A DNA stretch of 64,000 nt from Aldrovandia affinis (lineage: Eukaryota > Chordata > Actinopteri > Notacanthiformes > Halosauridae): assembly GCA_029706075.1 (NCBI GenBank), contig JAINUG010000047.1, forward strand, positions 5,701,830 to 5,765,829, given 5' to 3'. This document shows, piece after piece, positions 1 through 36,039 of the stretch. The notes beneath the pieces were generated by a model. The model ran no database searches. It was not told the origin of the DNA and saw only the letters and a program-made list of their open reading frames with translations. How positions within the stretch are numbered: position 1 is the first letter of the stretch; every line of letters begins with the position of its first letter. The translations under genes and the position numbers were made by a program.

Positions 1-275
1 TTGCCTCCCTCGGTGGACTTCTGTAGGTAGACTCCTTTGTCTTTGTCTGCTGAGTCTTCGTACGGGGAGGCTAGGACAAAAAAAGCTGCTTCTTTCCACA
101 ACTATGGTTACTTATATAGTTGAGTGGTGCTAGGCACTAAGTGGCGAATGCCAGCTGATAAAAATAGACAACAATTAACTGGCTAACAGGCACCACCCAC
201 TACTCAGTGAACGCTCCACTACAGAGACAAACGTTTACACCTGAAACAATTAAACAGATTCTAAGATGCTAACTG
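1..275 (-). mobile_element. 5' UTR of an L2-type LINE, running out of the window
   Basis: Reverse complement of this stretch matches 62700-62900 closely, for example CGCCACTTAGTGCCTAGCA, ACCATAGTTGTGG and GAAGACTCAGC. That right-hand region leads directly into an L2-type endonuclease, so this is the 5' end of a sister copy facing left. It holds a TATA-like CTATATAAG on the minus strand. The element body lies outside the window. Confidence 0.72.
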
Positions 276-1589
276 CTAATCAAATCAAATCAAATCAAAT
301 CAAATTTATTTGTATAGCGCTTTTCACAATAGAATTGTCACAAAATGCTTAACAGAGGGGGAACCCAGGCCTAGACCCCCCCAAAAGCGAGCCTAAAGGC
401 AGAAACCTTGGGAGGAACCAGACTAAAAAGGGGGAACCCATCCTCTTCTGGCCGGCACAGGGTATGTCCAAAAAAGACCATGTCATAGTCAGTCCAAGGT
501 GGCTCAGGGCTGAAAGACTTTGCCCCTCCTGAGTTAGGTAGTCAGCGGGGGGGGGCTAAACCACGCGGAGAGGGTCCAGATCCAGGAACTGGGGTTGGCG
601 TGGGGTGAGGGTTGATGGGGGCAGCTCACACTTCTCGCAGGATCTAGGGCTCGGGGCAGGTGCCCCCGAGTCAGAGGCCGAGGCAGAGAAGAGAACATGC
701 AGTCAGAAAAAAAAGCAGTGCTATAGCCAGTAGCATTATGTAAGAGCAGGGGAGCACAAGCCTAGGAAATATATAGATAGCCCCAACACGTGTAAGCTAT
801 GGCAGCATACTTATTAGGAGAGGGACAGAGAAAACACACAGCCATGAGACAGTTCCAAACAATCCACACCTGATCAAGGATAACCAGCATAACAGTGGTG
901 GTAACACATTGAGGAGGTGACAGTATGGAAAGTTTCTCACTCCATAAGACACTAGGGCACGGCCTTCTCCATCTCTCCACCTAGACTATGTTTGGCAGTA
1001 GACTAGGCTGAAAAGGTATGTTTTTAATCTACACTTAAAAATTGAAACTGCCCTTGAATCTGCCCTTGAATCCCTAACATGCCTTGGTAAACTGTTCCAC
1101 AACAGAGGAGCTCTAAAAGAGAAGGCTCTACCACCAGCTGTGCTTTTCAAAATTCTAGGGAGTAATAGATGGCCGGCTTCTTGTGAACGATACAGTCGTG
1201 TCGGCTTATAGGGGGCAATCATTTCGGTCAGATATAAAGGTGCAAGTTCGTTCACTGCTTTAAAAGTTAGCAACAGTACTTTATAATCAGCCCGATATTT
1301 AATAGGAAGCCAATGTAGTGATGCTAACACTGGAGTAATGTGCTCATACTTCTTGGATCTAGTCAAAATACGTGTCGCTGTATTCTGTACTAGTTGAAGA
1401 CTCTTTAGAGAGCTACTAGAGGAGACGGATAATAAGGCATTACAATAGTCTAGCCTCGATGCGACAAAAGCATGCATCAAGGTTTTTGCATCCTCTAATG
1501 ACAGAATGTGCCAAATTATAGCTATGTTTCTTAGGCGAAAGAAAGCTACTCTGGAAGTGTTTTTAATATGAGTGTCAAATGTAAGGTCC

Positions 1590-2766
1590 AGGGCCCGTAT
1601 TCACAAAGCATTTTATCTTACCACTAGGAGTACTTCTAAATCGCACTAAAACCTTTTAGTTAGGAGTCCCACCTTAAAACCTATTCACAAAGCTGCAAAG
1701 ACAAACTCATACTAAGGAATTCCTAAAATTTTCAAGCTAAGAGTGAGGGCGGGGTTGACGTCGTTGCTAGGGATGACGTTGTTTCTCATGAACGAGCTTA
1801 CTCAGAATGCCCACAGTGATTGGCTGATATAGGGGATGGGTCATCATAGAGAAATAGTTTTTCTGCCACTGTTTTTACAGTAACAATTCCCTAAATCTCG
1901 ATGCAGAGTTACAGTGAAGAGATAGACAACCATGTATGTTTTGGTTTGCTTTGTTTTTCATACTAAATGCCTTTCTGGGAGGCATGTTTTTAGAAACGCG
2001 ACCGAATTAAATAGAATTGAAACATTAGCGATCTTTTATTTTTTTATTAAATTAATTCAGGCATAAGACCACCCTAGTTAAATTGCCTAAGGCGTACTGA
2101 ATCTAAAAATGTATTTTGTGAAATTTTCGAATAAAGATTTAGTGAAATAACTTAAATTGAAAAACTGAAATTATCATTCATTCAATTCCTTGAGAATAGT
2201 TCCTGGCAATTTTTGGTGGGGCCTTTGGTCCCGTTATTATTTTTTTTGCTGATCCAACAAGTGATCCGATGCACCCCTATTATATTCTAATAAAGATTCT
2301 AAAATACAAATGTACGCTACGTGTCACTGATTTAACATGAAACCAAGAATACCGACTAGTCAATTGGTTACATGTCTGCATCTCGTAAACAATCAGCGGG
2401 TATCTATATATAATATATATTATATATATAATACCCTCGCGATTGAGGCGGTACCTTTTTATGAGCTCTGTATCATTCAATATCTCCAGTGTTGACACGA
2501 TTGCGACAACGATTGCCGGCCGCAGCAGATTTTCGGATCGCCCTGAGTAGGTCTTTAGCGACTTAGAAGTCCTCTTGGCTGCTTTTAACTTCTCCTGGAC
2601 TTAGGAGCTGTTTTTAGCTCTCAAACCTTTTGTGAAATACTCTTATCCCAAAAATGTTGGACTCCTAAATTTATGAGTGACACGCCCATTATTTTTCGGA
2701 CTTGCTCCTAAATTGCGCAGTTAGGACCAACTTTTACCCTTAAAATGCTTTGTGAATACGGGCCCT
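1590..2766. mobile_element. non-autonomous DNA transposon inside LINE copy A1
   Basis: About 27-base terminal inverted repeats begin AGGGCCCGTATTCACAAAGC, with TTTTA following on both ends. The sister LINE copy C has the empty site, so the boundaries are good to one or two bases, but the target duplication cannot be resolved. Subterminal segments such as CTAGGAG and TTAGGAC also repeat in inverted form. No transposase. The repeat resembles fish Harbinger-like MITEs, but the superfamily is not proven. Confidence 0.82.
2402..2432. repeat. AT-rich TA microsatellite
   Basis: Short imperfect TA repeat inside the DNA transposon at 1590-2766. Confidence 0.7.
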
Positions 2767-4417
2767 GATCAATAATAAAACCAAGGTTCTTAACCATAAG
2801 ACTTGATGTAACTATGCAATCACCTGCATTTAACTGCAGATCCAACTTGTTCCTTAATTTTTTGGGGCCCAAAACCATCATCTCTGTTTTATCTGAATTT
2901 AAAGCAGGAAATTTACTGTCATCCAATTCTTTATATCAGAGATACAAGCCTCTAATTGAGTGAGTTTAAGTATTTCACCTGGTTTCATTGATATGTACAG
3001 CTGTGTATCATCTGCATAGGAATGGAAATTCACACCATGTTTACGAATAACATTACCCAGTGGTAGCAAGTATAATGAGAACAGTAATGGTCCCAGCACT
3101 GAGCCTTGTGGGATACAATATTTAACCTGAGAGTAGTCAGAGAACTCTTGATCTAATTGCACAAATTGAAACCTGTCTGATTGTGAGTGCCCGTCCACGC
3201 AAACCAACCAGGTTTTCTAGCCTATGAAGGAGAATCTGGTGGTCAATAGTGTCAAAAGCAGCACTTATGTCAAGGAGCACTAGAATAGAAACACAACCAG
3301 TGTCCAATGCTAACAGTAAGTCATGTACAACTTTAATAAGTGCCGTCTCAGTGCTATGGTTTGGTCTAAAACCTGATTGTAGTGTTTCATACAGATTATT
3401 CGTTTTTAGGAAAGCAGTTAATTGTTGAGCTACAGATTTCTCTAAAATTTTTGACAAAAAGGGAAGATTTGAAATGGGCCTATAGTTCTTCAGATTAACA
3501 GGATCAAGATTTGGTTTCTTTAGAAGAGGCTTGATTACTGCCACTTTTAAAGACCTGGGTACACAACCCAATAATAGGGATGTATTTATGATATCTAACA
3601 TGGGCTGGCCTAGCACAGGCAAAAGCTCTTTAATAAGCTTTGTTGGTATGGGGTCTAACAGACATGTAGATGATTTGGAGGACATAACCAGTTTACTAAA
3701 TTTGTCCAGATCCAAGGGAGTGAAAAACTCAAGGGTCTCTACGCAACCCTGCTCCTGATAGCCCTGTGCTATCTCGGGAGTTGGACTGCTAGATATTGGA
3801 GTCATTTTCATAATTTGTTCTCTGATTTCATCGAGTTCATGAAGTCATTGGAATTATAGTTAGAAGGATAACTGATGGAAACTGAAGACTGTTTTTTTGT
3901 CAGTTTACCTACCGTGTTAAATAGAAATCTTGGGTTGTTTTTATTCTGGTCAATTAATTTTGAGAAGTACGATGACCTAGCTGTAATAAGGGCGTGCTTG
4001 TATTCTATGAGGCTGTCCTTCCAAGCAGAGCGAAAAACCTCTAAATTGGTAGAGCGCCATCTGCGTTCTAATTTCCTGGAAACTTGTTTAAGGGCACGGG
4101 TATGGTCAGTAAACCAGGGTGCAAGTTTCTTCTGACTGCAGTTTTTCCTCTTGAGGCGTGCAACCGCATCAAGTGTATTCCGTAAAATGTGATTTAGCGC
4201 ATCTGTTTGATGATCAATTGACAAAAAGCTGTTTGGGTCCTGACTTGATACTAACGATTCGGGAAGTAAGTTTATTCATTTTGAAGCCGTCAATGAATTA
4301 ATAGAGCGGCTGGAATAGTATCTAGGTTCCGATTTAATAGGAATATTTACCTGAATTTCAAAAGTAATCAAAAAGTGATCCGATAGTACAGGATTATGGG
4401 GAGACACAATGATATTG

Positions 4418-4850
4418 ATAATCAACTTCTGACAGAAAAACAGCAATTACCACTAAGACAGGAACACCAAACAGCTTAATAATTATAATTATAATGATCA
4501 TGCAGTATCAACTAACACTAACCCCAGTGAAACGGGTACAGAGCACAACCACTAAACTGGAAATCTAACGCCGGGTTAACGAACAGATTCTAGCACGCAA
4601 CAAAACGGTTACCCACACAGTAAAATGCACACATCACTATAAACATGTATAACCAAAAAACTACTTCAGTCCTGATGATGGCATCAAATTGATACTACAG
4701 CAGTCTGGGAGACTTTCAAAAGGTGGTTTGGGAGATCACTTTGAATAGAAATTGTGTGTTCAATTTTAGATTAAATAAAAATAACTAATGGTCATAGTTC
4801 ACAGATCAAAAATAAAGTTTGCCCTCTATAAATCTGCTGGTGTATCATAC
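4418..4850. other. no gene seen between two LINE copies
   Basis: AT-rich unique-looking sequence between the 5' truncation of LINE copy A1 and the 3' tail of copy A2. I recognise nothing in it. Confidence 0.5.
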
Positions 4851-5917
4851 AAATCAAATCAAAGCAAATCAAATCAAATTTATTTGTATAGCGCTTTTCA
4901 TAAATCGCTTAACAGAAGGGGAACCCAGGCCGTGACCCCCCCAAAAGCAAGCCTAAAGGCAACAGTGGCAAGGAAAAACTCCCTTGATAGGGAGAAACCT
5001 TGGGAGGAACCAGACTAAAAGGGGGGAGCCCATCCTCTTTTGGCCGGCACAGGGTGTATCTAAAAAAGACCGTATCACGTCAGTCCTAGGTGACTCAGGG
5101 CTGAATGACTTTGCGCCTCCTGAGTTAGGTAGTCAGTGGGGGGTGCTAAACCACGTGAAGGGGTCCAGATCCAGGGACTGGGGTAGGCGTGGGGGTGAGG
5201 GTTGATGGGGGCAGCTCACACTTCTCGCAGGATCTAGGGCTTGGGGGCGGTCAGAGGCCGAGGCAGAGAAGAGAACATGCAGTCAGAAAAAAAGCAGTGC
5301 TATAGCCAGTAGCATTATGTGAGAGCAGGGGAGCACAAGCATAGGAAATATACAGATAAGCTGGTGTAAGCTTTGGCAGCATACCTATTAGGAGAGGGAC
5401 TGAGAATACACGCAGCCATGAGATAGTTCCAAACCATCCACACCCAATCAAGGATAACCAGCCTAACAGTGGTGGTAATACGTTGAGGAGGTGACAGTAT
5501 GTAAAGTTTTTCACTCCATAAGACACTAGGGCACAGCCTTCTACATCTCTCCACCTAAAATATATGTTTGGCAGTAGGCTAGGCTGAAAAGATATGTTTT
5601 TAATCTAGACTTAAAAATTGAAACTGTGTCCGAATCCCTAACATGCTTTGGTAAACTGTTTCACAACAGAGGAGCTCTAAAAGAGAAGGCTCTACCACCA
5701 GCTGTGCTTTTCAAAATTCTAGGGAGTAATAGATGGCCGGCTTCTTGTGAACGAAACAGTCTTATAACAGGCTTATAAGGGACAATCATTTCGGTCAGAT
5801 ATATAGGTGCAAGTCCGTGCACTGCTTTAAAAGTTAGCAGGAGTACTTTAAAATCAGCCCGATATTTAACAAGAAGCCAATGTAGTGATGCTAACACGGG
5901 AGTAATGTGCTCATACT
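4851..5917 (-). mobile_element. CR1/L2-group LINE, copy A2, 3' end only
   Basis: Begins at the left with an AAATC repeat tail and ATTTATTTGTATAGCGC, continues through the conserved 3' UTR and the last part of the RT C-terminal domain (frames around 5661-5897 with LASLHWL and SQEAGHLLLPRILKS), then stops within CTCATACT at about 5917. Its 3' UTR variant (GATAAGCTGG) matches copy B rather than A1 or C, so it is from another subfamily. Confidence 0.85.
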
Positions 5918-6548
5918 CTGGGCACCTCTGCCTTAGTTCCTCTCAACTTAGTGCCAGTTGCCATCTGTAAGAGAAATGCACTAGCTCTCTACTGCAGTGC
6001 TGGTTTGTACTTAGAAATGTATTTTGCTTAATACATTTTTATTTGAAGGATTTTACATATCTTCAATATGATTAAACTAATGATGTTGAACTGTACATGT
6101 ATCAGAGAATGTAATTATGTTAATTAATTATGAGTTTTGCAATATGCTGAACAATGTACCTTTATTGTCAAAATGTAGTGATACAAAATTCCTGATCAGA
6201 AATTGTTAACTTAAAAAGTTACAAAGTTGACAAACAATCTATTGTCAGTAAACAAACAGTCAACCATAACAAAATATATGTTTTTGAAATCAGAAATAAC
6301 AAACCAATCAAGTTTCAAACATCTCACTATTGCACAGCAACAAGTGTTTGGTCACATCAAAACAGTGATTGATACTGCCTATACTGCATCATTCCCATTA
6401 TAAACTATTGGCATAATCATTCAAAGACCCTGTTTTGGCAGTGTGCCACATTGGTGACATCCTGCAATCAAAATAACCTGTATAACCTAAAGAGAAGAGA
6501 GCACAACCGGTGCCATTAAAAGCCATTAATTTACCTCCATTCTACTTC
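5918..6548. other. no gene seen
   Basis: AT-rich sequence between LINE copy A2 and a SINE. No coding frame or repeat family recognised. Confidence 0.5.
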
Positions 6549-6563
6549 AAAAGATCTGTATGA

Positions 6564-6924
6564 GCCTCCCGGGTGGTCTAGCGGTAACAACGTTCAATGC
6601 TGGCCACTGCCACCAGGGTTCAATTCCACCGGCCGCGCCAGAGTCGGCACGGGCCGGGAGTGACACCAGGGGGCGGCGATTGGCCGCCCGCCCCAAGGAG
6701 GGGGAGGGAAGCCGACATTAAGTTTGCGGCGTACAGGAGTGAATCTGGAGTATGAGAGTTACAGTCGACAGCTTGGCAAGTGCTGTCTCGGAGGAGACAA
6801 TACTTTGCCCGTGTCACTGCCGGTCACAGGGCTACGGCAGCGAGATCACAATACGAGGAGAATGTAATTGGCTACTAAATTGGGAGAAAAATGTGATAAA
6901 CTCAGAAACAAATTATTTAAGAAA
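6564..6924 (+). mobile_element. tRNA-derived SINE with 15-base target duplication
   Basis: Starts GCCTCCCGGGTGGTCTAGCG, a tRNA-like A box, followed by GGGTTCAATTCC, a B box. The body is GC-rich and ends AAATTGGGAGAAAAATGTGATAAA. The flanks AAAAGATCTGTATGA (6549-6563 and 6925-6939) are identical, showing retrotransposition. Related to the SINE at 47235-47576 (shared AGTCGGCACG and the tail). Confidence 0.85.
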
Positions 6925-6939
6925 AAAAGATCTGTATGA

Positions 6940-8782
6940 AGATAATTATTACAGTTGCGATGCATGATATGAGCACAGAACACACAATAAAAACTAGATT
7001 GCTTTTCAAAGATTGCTTTTCATGCATGTCTAACATTATAACAGCGACAATATCTTTATATTCTTTCATACTAAAAGGAACCCTTAGCATATTCTTTGGG
7101 TTTCTCACACAGATCTGTAAATGAGAACATCATATACTTTTTTTAAACAGTGAATGTACATGATATACATGCCCTACAAAATGTACATTTAATTCATTTT
7201 ACATTTTACATACAATTCCACTGACAAAATCTATACTAAACTGACCATCAGTGTCTAAAATGCATGTTTTTCTTTACTTACAGTATAGTCAGTTAATCTT
7301 GGTGATTGCTGAACTGTCATACTGTTTTTGTTGAGAACAAAAAACCAACAGTTGGTTTCACTCAAAACTTTTTTAGTCAAAGTTAAGGACATATGTTGAT
7401 TGAATCCAAAGCCATAAAGTTCAATACTTAACAATTGTCTTTGGAAACTACATGGTATTTTTAATAAGTGGCTGCAGAACCTACGTGTGTTTAGAATCAC
7501 CTAAAATTCCTAATTTTTACTTGCTGGGTCTCAGATATAATATAAATAATAATGTGAGAAATAATAATTTTGGTGAATGCTCTCCCACACTGACATTACA
7601 TCAGTACAATAATTATTAATCATATAATTTGATACACTTTAAATAATTGCATGGTAGTTCAACCTTAACGAATTTCCTTAACAATGACGTTATGTCATGT
7701 TAAGACCCCTGAGCATATGGCCTATGTCAAGCAAAAATGTGATCCGGGAAAGAAAACTGAGTAGGTTTTTTGACCACATAGGTTTAAGAATGTAGAAGAC
7801 ACACATATTGCATTTTGATTGATTAAACCGTGGACAGAGCATCTCTTTCCAGTGACTAATGTTAATGGAACAGTTGTTTTAATTTACTGTCTTGACTAAA
7901 TTATGTGGCTTTACTGAGCAGAATCATTATAGTGATACATCTCATTAGAGCATATACACCTCTTAACAAAGACACCATGTTTCTGCCACAGCCATTCTGA
8001 CAGGTGAAGCAAAATGATGCATCTCAAAACCATTATAGATGCACATACAAGCCACATCAGAATCAATGATCTTCAGAGTTATTTTTGGCTAGGGCATAGG
8101 TAGTGCATTTACATAAATTACATACTTTTATACACATTGAAAATTGTATTTTCCATTTGTTTTATTTTTCTCTCATTGGGAAAGTAAATACGTACATTTG
8201 TGTACCATTTGTTAGTTGCATAATTAGTCAGGAGACTAATTAGTCAGGAGCCCAAAAAGGATAAGGTTTTCTATAAAAGTTCCTTCTTGTAGGTAAAAGA
8301 AATGGTGTATTTAATTGTGAGGTAAAGTTAAGGACAGATGTTCCTTGAATCCTGGGTAAGTACAACAGATAGTGACTAGTGGTTTGTCTGTCAAATTTGT
8401 AAAATTTGTCATATTCCTTGTACATTGCATTGAATTAAGTTGTTTTTCTCAATACTTATCAAACACATTATTTGTTTATTGGCTTATACATTGAAAAGGA
8501 CAAGGAGACCTTCAGGAATTCATTGTTTTTAAACATAATTATCTGATATCTCTTCTCATAATACTTTAAGGCCAAACCACTGCACATATACAACAACATC
8601 ATGAATCTATTAAATACCATCCACGTGACCAAGATTGTGCACAAAAGGTCAACATAAAATTAATCTCCATTGCTTCAACGAGATGGTAAACTGAGAACCA
8701 CCATTGATTAAATGTCCATGTTCATCCTGTGTGCTATTCAGATGAATCTTCCCATCAGTCTTCCCAAAAGCCCTTCACTTCA
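6940..8782. other. LRRC2 3' flank, AT-rich, no further gene seen
   Basis: Downstream of the lrrc2 stop codon; the upper part must contain the 3' UTR. AATAAA on the minus strand occurs near 8476-8481 and 8161-8166 as candidate poly(A) signals, but neither can be assigned. No coding frame is supported. Confidence 0.45.
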
Positions 8783-33227
<24,445 letters not shown>

Positions 33228-33409
33228 CGTGCCTTTTCCTGTTGAAAAAAGAACAAACAAAACAGAATAGTTCACCAGTTATGTCTCAATGTGTCAAGGA
33301 CACAACCCAGGAGCTTTCCAGATGTATAACAATTATCTGCAGGATAATCTGCCCTTCTGTATAATGTATAATCACTACTACTAACAGGTGTGCAAATAAA
33401 TAATTTAAA

Positions 33410-33782
33410 ATGTATAATTTTGGTGGCACGGTGGTGCAGTGGATAGCAGTCGCCTCACAGTAAGAAGGTCTCGGATTCAAATCCAGGCCGGGGGCCTTTC
33501 TGTGTGGAGTTTGCATGTTCTCCCCGTGTCTGCGTGGGTTTCCTCCGGGTACTCCGGTTTCTTCCCACACTCCAAAGACATGCACGTTAGGCTAATTGGA
33601 GAGTCTAAATTGCCCGTAGGTATGAGTGTGTGAGTGAATGGTGTATGTAGTGCCCTGCGATGGATTGGCGACCTGTCCAGGGTGTATTCCTGCCTCTGGC
33701 CCCAATGCATGCTGGGATAGGCTCCAGCCCCCCCGCGACCCTAACTAGGAATAAGCGGCTGAAGATGAGATGTATAATTTTG
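33410..33782 (+). mobile_element. tRNA-derived SINE (DANA/V-like) with 13-base duplication
   Basis: Element 33423-33769, flanked by identical ATGTATAATTTTG. The head GTGGCACGGTGGTGCAGTGG and GGATTCAAATCC give the A and B boxes. The body has GAGTTTGCATGTTCTCCCCG and TTTCCTCCGGGTACTCCGGT, typical of this fish SINE superfamily. Lies upstream of lrrc2 coding exon 1. Confidence 0.9.
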
Positions 33783-33849
33783 TGAAAAAGGAACAATATA
33801 CATACATCAGAATAATGTTTTCCAAGTCACATTTATTTAGTATCTTGCA

Positions 33850-33990
33850 ATGGTGGTATTGAGTAGGATTTTTTGGGGGGGGTTAAGTGTTCAGGAGTCT
33901 TACGGTTTGTGGGTAAAAGCTATTACTGAGCCTAGAAGTCTGGGCTTTTATACTCAAATACTGCCTGCCAGAGGGTAGGAGAAAAGAACA
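33850..33990 (-). mobile_element. C-terminal scrap of a jockey/CR1-type LINE
   Basis: A minus-strand frame reads SGRQYLSIKAQTSRLSNS then FYPQTVRLLN, equivalent to the end of the LINE at 36040-38510 (FYPQAIRMLS). Nothing else of the element remains. Confidence 0.72.
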
Positions 33991-34129
33991 GGACAGAGGT
34001 GACTGATGAATCAGTTTTTTTCTTAATATAGATGCCAGGGTAAATTATATATTTTTTGTTTTATAGAGAAGTAAATTCCCATAGTTTTTCACATTTATAC
34101 TAAGACATGAATGATCAAGACATTCTGAA

Positions 34130-35087
34130 ATGTTCAGGGCGATTAGCGGCCACGTTGGCAGAGCAGCCAGTTAAATTTGAAAACTGCTGCTCTTCCTGGA
34201 ACAAGTTTTAAAAGGCAGACCGAGGAGAAAGAAAGACAGAAAGCAAAGCAAAGCAAAGCAAAGTACAAAGCAAAGCTTTCGGTTATAGTTTAAATGGTTG
34301 TTGTGTTTATTTTGTTTATTTGGTTTGGAAACTCCAAACATGTCCGTGAGGTCTACCCCTCCAGACTGGAAAATTTCACGTGGCGTGTGAGATAAATTTA
34401 TATTAAATTTGATGCTGCTCTTCCTGCAGTTTTAGCATGTACGTACATACAGTACACAACGGTATCATCTCCAAACATGTGGAGGTCTACTCCATGGAAA
34501 ATTTGGGGGAGATAATTTATATATAGGCTTGTAATGAATGCCGATGACGTTGGCAGTTGGTTGCGTATCCTAGGAGCAGCCTAATTAAAGTAAATTAATG
34601 TCACCTGTGGGGCTCCTCGGAGGTATTTGATAACACAGAGAAACGGCCCAGCATTCTGTTATTGTTGGTGCTCCTGTTCTGTATTGTTGGTGGCGTGTCA
34701 GTCCATGTGTGCGAGGTCTCAGTGATAAGTGCTTCTAATTCCTTCTCATTCTCTCCCACTTAGGTGTTTACTGTATATTGTCTGCTCTCTCTTGTCTGTG
34801 TCTTGCTCACATGTGACGTGTACCTGTGCGTTGTAATCCTCACTTGTGTATTTATATTGCAACTATTATTGTAGTACCGTAATTCTCACTTGTATTTGTA
34901 TTTGTAGTGCAATCTCATTTGTGTGCATCCCCAGATGGAGTGTTACTGGGGAAATACCAATTCACTATATCCCGTGAACAGCTCTTAGTAAATCAAATAT
35001 ATTATTTGCCATAAGTTCTTTCAGTCATTGTCCCTCCAGGACCTTACTGGATAACCAAAAGGTGGTGGCAGCGAACGTTACCCATTT
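34130..35087. repeat. unclassified LTR-like repeat
   Basis: Contains an AAAGC microsatellite (34245-34275), CACGTGGCGTGTGAGATA, and at the right AAGTTCTTTCAGTCATTGTC with GGTGGTGGCAGCGAACG, which resembles an LTR end plus primer-binding site. No boundaries or coding sequence; low confidence. Confidence 0.35.
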
Positions 35088-35634
35088 ATATTGTGGTGTC
35101 CCTAGGGGTTGGGCGACACGCATGGACCTTGCAGAGGGCGTAAGAAAGTTGAATAACTCGGAGGAGGCAGTATTACAAACAGAACGATTATTTAATAAAC
35201 AAATCTTGACAAACACAAAACAAAGGGCAGGGTATTCGGGGGAACCCAAAACACAAAGTCCACAATCCTTATCTTTGTCGTTGTCCGTAATCCGTAGTCG
35301 AAATCCAGGTCAGTTCCTCACACAGCCCAAATCGGTACACAAAGCCGGGTCCTCAAACAATTTAATTCAAAATGCAATCCAAACAATTATCTTCCACTCT
35401 CTCTTCAATTCTCTCCACAACTGCCAACCTACTCCTTCCCAGTGTAACACAAACAATTCCCTTAAATAAGCCTTCAAATGGTCTTCAGCTGTCTGTAGTC
35501 CCAATTGCTTGGCTTCATTCAGGTGTGGGACTGCAGGCTGCTGGGAAATGAAGTCTATTCCTCTCCAGTGGCTCCCAAGAATTAAAAGGCCAGGCAGCCA
35601 TTTTCTCATCCTGCCCCTTGGGATGCCACAATAT
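35088..35634 (-). mobile_element. solo LTR, family 1 copy 1
   Basis: Body 35092-35630, flanked by ATAT. On the minus strand it starts TGTGGCATCCC and ends GGGACACCACA, giving an inverted terminal TGTGG(C/T)(A/G)TCCC. No internal retroelement sequence adjoins. Related to 52015-52563. Confidence 0.65.
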
Positions 35635-36039
35635 GTTGTAAATATAATGTCAGCCACAGGCTAAACAGTAGTGGGCCCATAACAGATCATTGAGGTACCC
35701 CATTATACATTTGCTAGATGATGAGAGATTGTTACTGATTCTGACACAATCTGTATTTGTACACTATCAGATAAATACGACCTTATCCACTTCATGTCAT
35801 TGGAGGAAAAGTTACACTTAGATTACTTTGAAAGAAGAATGTTGTGATTGTGGTGTGGTTTGCTGTGGTGTGGTTTGCTCTAAAGCAATTGCATGTGGTG
35901 CAAAGTAGCATGGCAAGTATTTAAGTGTGAAGGTAATTGAAACTTTTAATTACTTTTTAATGATATTATAATTGGTATATAGTTACTGACTGACTGACTC
36001 CAGACTTACTGTATATAGAATGCATGGAACAATTGTTGA
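35635..36039. other. no gene seen
   Basis: AT-rich sequence before the LINE at 36040; nothing recognised. Confidence 0.5.

Larger units (their letters stand above)
277..4417 (-). mobile_element. CR1/L2-group LINE, copy A1, 5'-truncated and interrupted
   Basis: The 3' end lies at the left, with an AAATC microsatellite followed by TTTATTTGTATAGCGC. Decayed reverse transcriptase frames are visible: the C-terminal domain at 986-1480, the [10 protein letters not shown] active-site box and [15 protein letters not shown] at 2899-3207, and the earlier RT blocks up to 4224. A DNA transposon (1590-2766) splits it. Homology to copy C (55501-60398) stops at about 4417. Sequence TAATCAA occurs beside both ends and may be the target duplication. 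Several frameshifts; not functional. Confidence 0.88.

Noticed and set aside
281..305. Short direct repeats AAATC, CRISPR-like at first sight
   Set aside because: Five-base tandem units at LINE 3' ends (also 4851, 55501); no spacers.
6580..6630. tRNA-like A and B boxes (also at 33430, 47240, 49700)
   Set aside because: They are SINE heads: target duplications, non-tRNA bodies and no cloverleaf, so not tRNA genes.
34130..35087. Possible promoter or non-coding first exon of lrrc2
   Set aside because: Position is plausible, but the sequence looks like an LTR-type repeat and has no splice donor that I can defend.
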